A program made the translations under genes and the position numbers. Under the pieces are notes generated by a model that was not told the DNA's origin, did no database searches, and worked only from the letters and a program-made list of their open reading frames with translations. 64,000 bases of DNA. Source: Bidens hawaiensis (lineage: Eukaryota > Streptophyta > Magnoliopsida > Asterales > Asteraceae). Shown here one piece after another: positions 1-10,206 of this stretch (within the stretch, counting starts at the first letter, position 1; each line of letters begins with the position of its first letter). The stretch spans positions 124,001 to 188,000 of the forward strand of contig JAIQDT010003758.1 in the NCBI GenBank assembly GCA_021521415.1. The letters are read 5' to 3'.

Positions 1-604
1 CCGACCCAAGAAAACCCGTACCTGAACCCAAACTAATCTGACCCGAGAAACTCGAACCCAAGAAAATACTAACCCGAACCTGAACCGAAGTAATTCGGGT
101 TGGTTCTTGGGTCCGAATTCTAGGTTTCGAGTCAACCCGAAAACTTTTAATTTTAAAATCATATGTATTTTTAGGTATTAAAGGCTAAGTCTTAGCCGCT
201 GATGTTATCGGAATTTAGTCCAAGTCGATTGTTCTCATTCCACATATTATGAATCGAATGTTAATTGTTTATTATTTTGAATGTAAACCATAATAAACAC
301 TTTAATTAACACTTCAAAATTCACTAATCGTCTCTTGTCAATGCATATGGAGAATACTTATTATATGTAGTAATTAATGGATTTAGTTGGAATAAACCTA
401 TAATTTTAATGTCATATATTGAAATGACTTAAAAGATAAAGACCATATGTGAAAATTGGTTGAAAAAAAGGTGAGGAGGGCTATGGTATTGACAAGTGGC
501 AAAAATGGTAGGCTTTTATTAGAATAGATAGATATATAATACTATTATTATATATGGTTATTATAATTATTTATATTATAAAAGATCAAAATTATTAATA
601 TACT
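1..604. other. Gene-free AT-rich stretch
   Basis: No coding region is seen. Bases 1-140 are rich in the words ACCCGA and GGGTT in both orientations, as in degraded TIRs of plant MITEs. The rest is AT-rich unique-looking sequence. Confidence 0.5.
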
Positions 605-613
605 TATTATATA

Positions 614-1149
614 GGAATATTGGATTTTAATAATCCCTATTAAATGATATTGGCCGATAATAATCCCTATTCATTTTATCGCCACTAAAGGTCCCAAATT
701 CAAAAAAGTTGGCCCCCCAATGGCCCCCGTTTAAAAATGACTTAACGGCGTTATAGTTTTTTTTGAATTTCAAACAAATGTTTTAGGGCTTTTGATCGTT
801 AGGAGGATACGAGTCGATTGGTGTAAAACTTAGTTTGAAATAGTGCTTCAAAATGACGAAACAATGCTTCAATTCGGGTGTTTGAACTTACAATTAACCA
901 AAATTAAGTCGTTTGGAACATTGTTTCGAGCTAAGTTTTACAACAATCGACTCGTATCCTCCTAACGATCAAAAGCCCTAAAACATTGGTTTGAAATTCA
1001 GAAAAAACTATAACGCCGTTAAGTCATTATTAACGGGGGACCATTGGGGGGGAAACTTTTTTGAATTTGGGACCGCTAGTGGCGATATAACGAATAGGGA
1101 TTATTATCGACCAACACCTTTAATAGGGATTATTAAAATCCAATATTCC
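614..1149. mobile_element. Fold-back MULE-type MITE, 536 bp
   Basis: The two halves are near-perfect inverted copies of about 215 bp (614-830 against 945-1149) separated by about 110 bp. The termini are GGAATATTGG and CCAATATTCC. The 9 bases TATTATATA occur directly outside both ends (605-613 and 1150-1158), which is the target duplication size expected of Mutator-like elements. It has no coding capacity. Confidence 0.85.
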
Positions 1150-1158
1150 TATTATATA

Positions 1159-1750
1159 TTAGCTTGGTAATTGTTGATGAGCTATATTTCCCTTATTAGC
1201 TATAGAGTTTTCCTTGGGTGTATATATAGAAAGAATAAATTAACATCATAACCTAATCTCACACTCATAGATGTGTGACTCCTCTCTCCTAAACCGGGAC
1301 CCTAACACCACCTTAAACTATACATCGAACTCGATCAAGATGACAATCATGTCGACTACACCATACTCTGTTGCGGTTTCTACTCTCCATGTTGTAACAG
1401 GTCCATATATAATTATATGTTAATCATATAATTCATGTTTTCCATTATCACCAAGAGGAATAGATCTACAATTCTTGGTTGGTTGATGACTTGATGGGAT
1501 TTGTTAGGGTTACGAATATAGATGGTGGGAAACTATAGAGAAAAAGAAGATCGAGAGAGACTTGGATGTTCAAGTAATATGTCCACCGGAAGCTCAACAA
1601 GCTTCCACATTAAAAAGACATAATTCCAACTTATTAATAAAACTTACTTGTGCGCACGACGCATGCGTGCCTGTGTATGCGTGTGTGGATCGATTTACTT
1701 GAATTTGGGCTTGTAATAGTTACACTATTGGATGTTCAAGTCATTTTTTG
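1159..1750. other. Gene-free stretch downstream of the PPR gene
   Basis: This is the 3' flank of the minus-strand PPR gene. A TATATATAG motif lies near 1220, and the block 1170-1440 has an LTR-like look, but no ends or coding sequence could be fixed. Confidence 0.4.
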
Positions 1751-4610
1751 TCATAATTGTAGGTTGGTTTTCATATCCTTATGCATTGTCCTAAGAACTA
1801 AAGACACTTGTTCAACTTGTTCTTTGGTAGAACAAGAAGAAAGTAGAGCTCTTGCAGTACCTCCATCAGGATAACATCCATCAATAAGCATTTCTTCAAA
1901 GATTTGTAAACATCGCGTGTACTGTTTCTTCCTAGAATATGCTCCAAGACGAGAAGTCCACGTCACCACGTCCCTTTGCAAATTCTTAGCCGGCAACAAT
2001 CTAAAAATCTCTTCCATTTGTTCAAAATAGCCCGCACGTCCATACATATTGATCAAGATGTTGTAAGTGCTGATATCGGGTGTGTATGACCTGTTTTCCA
2101 TAACTTCTAAAACTTCTTCCATTTTTTTGAAATGGCCCGTTCGCCCATAAACGTTTAGCATTGTGTTGAGCACAAATGTATCCGGCTCGAGCCCTGATTT
2201 GTGCATTTTGCTGACTATTTCTTCACATTTTGACACATTACCGGCTTTCGAGTAGGCTGATAGAAGGATCATATGTGACTTCATAGTTGGTTCAATTCCT
2301 AGCCGCTTCATTTCCTCAAATACCAACCGAGCATCTAAACCCAAAACACACTCGTGAGTAAAATTAAATTACTATGATAGTGTTCTAGAATCATATATTA
2401 AACATAAGAGTTAAGTTCTTTTTTCGTCCATGTGACTTGGTCATTTTAACAGTTTTGTCCCTAAGACTTAACTCTGTTGGATCTTTTTGTTATATAGAAG
2501 GGCAATTAAGACATTTATCGTTCGACACAACAAAAGAAATCTAACATAGTTAGTCCAAGGACAAAAAGGGTTCAAAAATAAAACCACACTAACGCCAAGA
2601 GTTAGAGGTTTCAAATTTGGTCTGAACTGATTAAAATGACCAAACCATAGAGACGAACAAAGAACTTAACTCTAAACATAATGTTAAACGAGGCTCTATT
2701 TGTTAGCTTTTTCCTTACCTTCATGAAGACCAGATCTTCCATACGCATCAACCATAATATTAAACGAGGCTCTATCTGGTTCACACCCCATATGCTGCAT
2801 AAGCGAAAAGATTTCTGCAGCACCATAAGGGAAACCTGCCCGGCTGATAAAAAACAGAACATATTTCTTATGAGTTTTTATGTCAATAAAAAAAACTAAA
2901 TTTAGAAATCACCTGTAGGCTTCCATGAGTGCATTATAAGCATAAACATCGGGCTCGATACCAGCTTCCTCTAACTGTTCAAATATTTCTTCTGCTTTCT
3001 CACAAAGGCCTTCTCTAGCAAATGCGTTTATTAACGCGGTGTAAGTACAAATATTCGGTTTGCACTTTTGACTCGTCATTTCTCGGAACACCTTCAAAGC
3101 CATGTATGAACGGTTCGCCTGCAATGTGAATCGTAACTTCATTTACTTTGAATTTACCAGCATGGTTGTTAACTGTATTCAGCCGCACCTTTCCATATAA
3201 GTTTATCAACATCGTATACGTTTCTGTTGATGGTTGGCAGCAATTTCTCTTCATCCTTTGAAAAATCTCTATAGCTTTCTGTGTGTTTCTACCCTTCATT
3301 AATCCATCAATATACGCATTATACACCACTGCACCTGCATACATATTGACAAAAGATCATGTCAAGTATTCTTCAAATATGAAATGGTCAAAGTCAAAGT
3401 CAATGGTCAAGACGTACTTGGTGAAAGACCATATTTCTGCATTTCCACAAAGACAACTTCGCTTTCTCTAATAATCCGCACGTACAATAGGCTCTTAGAA
3501 GAAGTGCATAAGTATCCTCATTCGGAATGCACCGGGCTTCTAGAAGATTCAAATAAGTAGATTCTGCCTTGTCAGCGCGTGACATGTGTCCAAAAGCATC
3601 AATAAGTAAATTGTAGCAGATTACATCAGGCTGGAAAGTACTCCTGTACAGTATCCATTCACACATCTGTAACCACAGTCATTTTAATCCTCAAATCTTT
3701 TTAACTTTATGAGAGTAAAACCAGAAGAAAGATATTGGTAGGTACCGATATGATTGGATCCCAATTTTTATTGAGACGAAGTAGAACCGCAACACTGATG
3801 ATATCATCCCATGTGGTGTGAGTAGGAGGAAGACTACTAAGAGCATCCCAAACCTTGTTTAAATCCATTTCTTTTTTCATAAAATTCAGAATTTGTTGAG
3901 CATCAGGGCTCAAAACTGGGAATATTCCATCCACAAATCCTGATCCATATTTCCATCCCTGCCCCCTTAAAGATCCACCTGTACATTCACAACATAACAC
4001 TCGATAAATGTGATTTTATCATGAACACAAATGTGAATGTAGATAGACGGGCCCACTGGTGCGTACCCCGTTTGCGTGAAACCTTTTTATGATTAAAGCT
4101 TCTTAATTTGCCTTCCTTGTTTATGTAAAGACTGTCGTGCTTGAACTTCTCTTTCAGCTGCGCGTCAGAACTTATGGAAGCCAATAATTCATACTTGCAC
4201 TTGCAACTTCTTGGGTAGATTAGTAAGCCATTTACTGCAACTTTGAATGTCAACCTACAGACAGAATGGTAAGAGAAAAATAACGGCTTATTTAGTATAT
4301 ATACATTGTTTAGGATCTTAATTCTTCATTGAAGAGATTACAAGTAGTAGCCTGTTAATAAATATACTCCCTTAATCCAACCAAATAAACAAAATGCTAT
4401 CAATAATTGATATGTGTTTCGGATTGAATCGCGTTCTATAACTACCAAGATGGATTTTAAACTAGCTTCTAACAGTTTCAACTGAAAACAGCAGTTAGTA
4501 TATTTAGTTGGTTAGTCAAAAAATAAGTAAATAAACATATCATCTATCCTTTTAATTTACGAAATGCATGGCTTATTTGCAGAAAATTGATAAAACTAGA
4601 AGACTTACAT
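1751..4610 (-). CDS. Pentatricopeptide repeat protein, At2g35130-like (one frameshift)
   Basis: P-class PPR proteins bind organelle RNA. From memory the product matches Arabidopsis At2g35130 along its whole length, with about ten PPR units such as PNICTYTALINAFAREG and PDISTYNILINMYGRAG. Coding exons on the minus strand are 4610-4609, 4254-4067, 3978-3746, 3666-3418, 3334-3189, 3118-2913, 2843-2719 and 2334-1751. All junctions are GT-AG and the phases agree everywhere except in 3666-3418. That exon is 249 nt where 250 are needed: one base is missing near 3460/3461, inside a GCNGAA codon pair, and the frame shifts after LLEKA. With one base restored the length would be 577 residues, close to the family's usual 590. 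The initiator ATG is split AT/G by the first intron. The frameshift may be a sequencing error or a real inactivating mutation, because the rest of the gene is clean. Confidence 0.88.
2408..2672. mobile_element. MULE-type MITE in the last PPR intron
   Basis: Terminal inverted repeats of about 50 bp begin GAGTTAAGTTCTTT and end in the mirror image. The 9-bp direct repeat TAAACATAA flanks the element exactly (2399-2407 and 2673-2681). Length is 265 bp and it is non-coding. It sits between PPR coding exons 2843-2719 and 2334-1751. Confidence 0.85.
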
Positions 4611-4805
4611 GAGAATTTGGATTAAACAGAAGAATGTAAACCGTGTGTTGAGGTGTAAAGAGTTCGAGAAAAATATCTGGAGAGAAATATGGAGAAGAAA
4701 ACAAATTCATATCTGGTTTGGTTTTGTAAAACGGTCACTGGTTGGTTCAACTTCAAGAGTTGCAATTTAAGATAGAACCGGAGGATAACGTTAATATATA
4801 ATTGG

Positions 4806-4813
4806 TATATATA
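4806..4813 (-). promoter_or_regulatory. Candidate TATA box of the PPR gene
   Basis: TATATATA read on the minus strand lies about 200 bp upstream of the split start codon. A transcript starting about 30 bp downstream would contain a short upstream ORF whose ATG is at 4710-4708. No expression evidence is available. Confidence 0.35.
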
Positions 4814-4920
4814 AACCGGACATTTCATACAAAAAAAAGTGAACCGAGAAGGGTGGAATTACCAAATTGTATATATGTGTGAATGGAGAATTTATGTGTG
4901 TGGTATTTTACGGTTATGTC

Positions 4921-4968
4921 GGGTTCACGTAATTTGGTTTTGGCGGGTTCACGTAATTTGGTTTTGGC
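4921..4968. repeat. 24-bp unit repeated twice
   Basis: GGGTTCACGTAATTTGGTTT plus TGGC occurs twice in tandem, directly before the hAT target site. Confidence 0.8.
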
Positions 4969-5510
4969 AGGGGAGGCTCGGAGGCAGGGGCGGGTCCAAT
5001 GTTCGGCCAGGGGAGCGTTTGCACCCGCTCAAGTCCATAGTTTCCTTTATAATTTTGTAATACATTAGATTCAAAGATCCAAGTGACCCATTAAAAAACT
5101 TTAGTGACCCATCCAAAAAAATATTTTTTGGCCCAGGCCCGGATATTTTTAAGCCCAAATTTAATTTTGTTATGAAAAATAACAATTATGCCCATAATAG
5201 ATAATTGTTCAACCACTACAATTGAATTTTGGAATTAGTGGGAGACGAACAAATTAGGGTGATGGTGGCTTCACATGTGACTTTTCAGGTTAGATTTATT
5301 TTGTAAATTGTGATTTCGAATTCTTGATTTTATTCTAGTATAAAACAAACATTCATGATTCATGGTTCATCACTTGTAAATTTATTTCTTTTGTATTTGA
5401 ATTCTTCAATGCAAGTCTAGTAACCAGTTTCGATCTTCTGTTTAAAAGAAAATAATGCCCTTTTCTTCAAATTCAATAGGCATGTGATCTTTGTTGTCTT
5501 ATGGTGAATG

Positions 5511-5684
5511 ATTATATGGTATGATTCATATTCCAAGTTTGATGCATCAAAACATCTTGGCTTTCAATCCATATGATTCATTTTCCAAGTTTTATGCATC
5601 AAAGTTAATGAGATTGTGTGAGTAATCCATATGATTCATTTTCCAAGTTTTATGCATCAAAATTAATGAGATTGTGTGAGTAAT
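5511..5684. repeat. 58-bp tandem repeat, two good copies and one degenerate
   Basis: Copies at 5569-5626 and 5627-5684 differ at about one base. A degenerate third copy precedes them at 5511-5568. The array lies inside the hAT element, just before its transposase remnant. Confidence 0.75.
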
Positions 5685-5689
5685 CCATA

Positions 5690-6075
5690 TGATTTTGATA
5701 ATGGAGATAAAATTGTTCTTGCAATTCAACTTGACTTGTATATTGATAGTGTGCAAAAAGATGAAAGATTTGTTAATCTGAAAGGTATTGCGGATTTTGC
5801 TAGAGTTAAGGTGGAAAAAAGGAAACATATCTCTTTTCATTTGGTTTATTGATTATTAAAGCTAACATTAGTTTTGTCTATTACAACCGCAAAAGTTGAG
5901 AGATGTTTTTTTGCAATGAAGATCATAATGACAAATTTAGGTAATTGAATTGGTGTAGATTTTTTTAATGCTTGTGTAATTTGTAGTGTTGAAAATGAAG
6001 CATTTTTTAAATGTTACAAATAAAGCTGTAATTGACCGTTTTCAAAAGATGAAATCGCGTAGATGTCAACTGTAA
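5690..6075 (+). pseudogene. hAT transposase C-terminal remnant
   Basis: Broken reading frames read as pieces of a TTF/ZMYM-type hAT transposase: a segment LYIDSVQKDERFVNLKGI, then KVERCFFAMKIIMTNL, then FNACVICSVENEA. The ERCFSAMK-like motif and the segment after it belong to the C-terminal dimerisation region of this family. Stops and shifts interrupt every frame, so it cannot encode a working protein. Confidence 0.75.
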
Positions 6076-6278
6076 TATTTATTTTGTTTATCTTGAATGA
6101 AATTTATTGTTTACATTTCTATACGTAGTTTGTTTAATGTAAATATTTTACTCGACTCGTTTCGGTTTGACCCGGCCCATTTTGGTTTAACTTGGTTTAG
6201 TTTGAATTGAGGAATTCTAGATTGAACTTTTCTTTGCACCCACTGGCTAAATTTCCTGGATGTGCCACTGCTCGGAGG

Positions 6279-8265
6279 GTGTGTGAGCACCATCGGCTGG
6301 GGCACAAACTTTTTTATACATATTACATATATATGTTTATTGGTGTTAAAAATAAGGTTATTTGCTATGGTTTATGAGATAAGTACATGCTCAGAATGGT
6401 TTCTGCTTATAATAAATCGGTCGATAAAAGTTTTATCTATGTACGCTAGCGAATAAAAAAAGTTCGTGAAGGCATACGGGCCTTTTTATTTTTGCCCGGC
6501 CGAGGTATTTAAATTCTCGGAGACGACCTTGAGCTTCGGGCATATTTGTTAATTTATAAGGTTTTGGTTTACCGACTATACTTTTGGTTCGAATTACTCC
6601 GGTCTTCATGCTCGAAGTTCATATAATTCAAGGTAAGAGCATAACTGTAATGTCATTTGGAAAGTTAATTTGTCTTCGCAAGTTCTTGATAACCGAAAGA
6701 ACTTGAACCAATGCAATTCATATTGCATTGTAGAAAAACTTTTGGCATTTAATTTTTGTAATTAATGATTATATATATATTAAAAACTAACATTTTACTC
6801 CCTCACATTTTCACTATTTATGAAAATGTTTGTTTTTCACAATACACGTGTTTCCTAACTCATGTTATTTCATTGCCTGTTTGGTTCTCTCTCCTCACCG
6901 CTGCTTTGTTTCTCTGGTAATATTTGTCTCTCTACTTCATCATTCGTGGTGTCGAATGGCGATGGCGTTGTTCGGTTTTGATTCCGACCCTTGGTGGCAT
7001 CGAACGGCGATGGTGTGTTAGTTCAGCGGCAGTCTCTGTATTATTGTATACTTCATCCAAAATCGGATGCGACGTTGTCGGGTTCTAATTCAGATCCCTC
7101 AGCTGTGACGTTGCCGAATATCCTTATCTTTTTTAATCCATAACATTTTCTATTAAGATTATAATTTTAAAAGAATTCAACCACACAATCAAATATATTT
7201 TATCTTCTAATTTAATTTGAGTACTTTATTAATATAAGACAAAATCGTCCTTTATGTTTGCATCAATTTTCAATGGTCGTCTTTTACAAAGATGAATGCT
7301 AGAAAACATCCTTTTTATTTAAAAATGTTATCATGTTATTTCCTTTAGCCCTAACCCAGTTAGTTTTTCTCATTAAGTCATATCATATGCCTTGCACGTA
7401 AAGGCAAATTCGTCATTATACTCATTTAATTAGATAAAGCATTTTAATAATTAAATCAGATTTCATTAAAAGATTAAAAATAAAATACCCTTTATTTGGA
7501 AAATCAAATTATTAGAAATGTAATAATTATACAAAACCAACTAAAAGTACATGACCGATATTAAATGAGCGTAAAAGTGCCTATATTATATTGCAATACT
7601 GTTTCGTATCAATGCAGATCATACGTAATTACTTACAATTAGTTTTTATACAGACCTATACATTTTATCTAAAAGACTTAAAACTTTTAATAATTGATTT
7701 AAAACTAATAAAAGCTCGTACAAGTTAAAATTCATTTTAAAAGTTATTGCGTCAAAATGAAATAATAAAGAGTAATAAAAAATAGTTAGTAACATAAACT
7801 TTAGTACAAAAAAAAGACATGAATAATAAAAGGGAATAGATACCCACGCTGCCAATCTCATATATGCATGCGAATTACCAAAAATCACTCCCCTCAAATC
7901 GTCACCAGCGATACGACTTTATTGCCGGTTCCGACGGAAGCTCAATAAGGTCGCCTCCTCGTTTTTAAATGTCGGATCTGGGACATGTGCTGCTTGAGAT
8001 TGTCAGTGAAACAATTCTTTGATTTATTCTAGTTGGTGTTATGTTACCTTTACTTACTACCATCTCATCTGCTTTTAAGTTAACTTTAACTTTAACTTTA
8101 ACTTACTAGTTGGTGTTATGTTAGGGATTTTATCAACCAACATATTTTTCTCATTTGTGTTTCACTCTGGTCATTCATGTTTGTGAGAGATCTGGTTTTT
8201 GTTTGAGTGAATGAAATATTGCAATGCCTTATGTTTCTTTACAGAGTATATTAGGATAGTGTAAT
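6279..8265. other. Gene-free intergenic stretch
   Basis: No convincing coding sequence. A block near 6440-6540 contains a TTCTCGGAGACG-like terminus also found at the hAT end near 38050, so a second hAT fragment is likely. Bases 8078-8105 hold a short AACTTT repeat. Confidence 0.5.
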
Positions 8266-8329
8266 TTGTTCGCCAAAGGGAAGTTGGATCATATGTTTTG
8301 CTTACCTCTTTCTTCACATATCCATGCAG

Positions 8330-10166
8330 CAGCTAATCAATCGTTCCGTTATTTTAATTTTTATGTGCCTTTTTTTGCAACGGTGAGTGCGGAGTTGCAG
8401 CTTGGTACTGCTAAAGGGGTTTTTAGGAAGAAAGTGAAAGGGAATGACGATTACGCAAGACAAAGGGAGGTTTTGGATTTTGTGAAAGGGAGTGAGGCTT
8501 GGAAACGTTCTGGTGGTAGAGATCACGTCTTTGTTCTTACAGGTAACTTGTTTTTCTTTTATGTTTCATATCATGAATTGTTTAGTAGGGTGTACTTCTT
8601 TTCTTTCTATTAAGTGTAATTTTCTTTGTTTCTGTCTGGAAGAATTCATTGTGCTCTTAATATGGGTTCTCTGAGACATTATGAACTTGTATTCTGGTCA
8701 GACATAGGGTGTGTGTGAGATAAAACTCTCTTTGAAGTTAGAAATTCACATACTCTTAAGATAGATTTGTGCATTATAAAGTTATAAAAGTTTCTCACTT
8801 TTTACAAGCGACCTTTCTGCATGATCTTTTAACTATATGTGTACTTGGCGGAGTAAGTAGGTAAGGCTGGTTAATTTGAAATAGTAATGCAGCTTCCATT
8901 CCGCAACAGTAAATTTCTTTACTTTCTGATATATTGTTTATGTGATTCTATATGGGTTTAATTTTGCAAATTTTATGCAAGTAAAGTTCATCAAGCTTTC
9001 ATGTGGAAGAAGCTGAATTTATCACATGTTATGTATCTATAATTACAGTTGGTATAATGTGAAATAAGAGTTGCACAGGGGTTAATGTGTGGATTTGAAA
9101 ATTTATAAATCTTTTTTAGATTTGTATTCTAGTAAAGTATATGTAAACCATGCCATCATCAGACTTCTTCTCTTCTTCCTCTGCATCACCGCCACCATCT
9201 CACACCTCCACCACCATCTCCTAGTCGCCACCTGTCGCACCACCTTCTACGCCACCAGTCGCACCACCACCCCTCGCAACACTCTCACAACCACACCACC
9301 GCTAGCCGCACCACCACTACTCACCTTCGCACAGCCGGAACCTACCAGCCGCCACCTTCGAACCACCATCTGTGTGGACATTGACTTTCAAGCGATCTGC
9401 TACAAGATCCGCCTCCACCGTCATCCTCCGTCGCCGCCGTGCTCCACCACCCGTCACTCTCCTTCACCACCATCCTCCGTCGCCGTGCTCCACCACCGTC
9501 ACTCTCCTCCACCACCTTGCTCCACCACCGTCACTCTTCTCCACCGTTATGCTCCTCCATATCAGAAAGGTTTGATTTTCGTTTTCCCCCTAAAACCACT
9601 TTGATTGTAGACAAAATTTCACATACTGTACAGTGTACACACACCCATTTTGCAGCCAATTTTAGATTTTTTTAAACAGTTTTATTATTGATCTTTTAAT
9701 TTATTTTTTTATTGTTTTCTCCGAAAATCTGTTTAATTAAGATTTTTTTATTAATTTTCGTTTTTTTGTTAATATTGAGTAAACCAGATCTGTAACTTGT
9801 AGCATTATTATTATTATTATTGTGGGTATTATTATTATTATTATCATTGTTGGTATTATTATTATTATTATTATTATTATTGTGTGCGCAATTATTATTA
9901 TTTTTGCTGCCGTTGGGGGTCCCAAAGCAAAAGAGTGAGCTTCTTGTAACCTGGCTGCCGTTGAGCTGTACCTGCCTTCATCATCTTCACGGTATACTCG
10001 TTCCTTTCTCACTATTATTATTATTATTATTATCATTATTAGTATTATTATTATTATTATCATTAGAACATACGTGATCCAGATCTTTGGAGTTTATTTT
10101 CATTTTAAGATCCCTTGACTATTGTTATTGCTACACACTATTATTATTATTATTAGTTTCTGTTAC

Positions 10167-10206
<40 letters not shown>

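Larger units (their letters stand above)
4985..6270 (+). mobile_element. hAT element with intact ends and target duplication
   Basis: The 8-bp sequence CTCGGAGG flanks both ends exactly (4977-4984 and 6271-6278). The left terminus CAGGGGCGGGTCCA and the right terminus (reverse complement CAGTGGCACATCCA) match at 10 of 14 bases. This is the hAT pattern. At 1286 bp the element is an internally deleted derivative whose only coding remnant is the C-terminal part of a transposase. Confidence 0.85.

Noticed and set aside
8078..8105. Telomere-like AACTTT repeat
   Set aside because: Only four or five units, and not the plant telomere repeat CCCTAAA.
9089..9604. 171-codon His/Pro/Thr-rich ORF
   Set aside because: Caused by a CACC/CTCC low-complexity tract in an intron. 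Three overlapping frames are open there, as expected from composition.
9737..10077. Ile/Leu-rich ORFs on both strands
   Set aside because: Translation of (ATT)n microsatellites.
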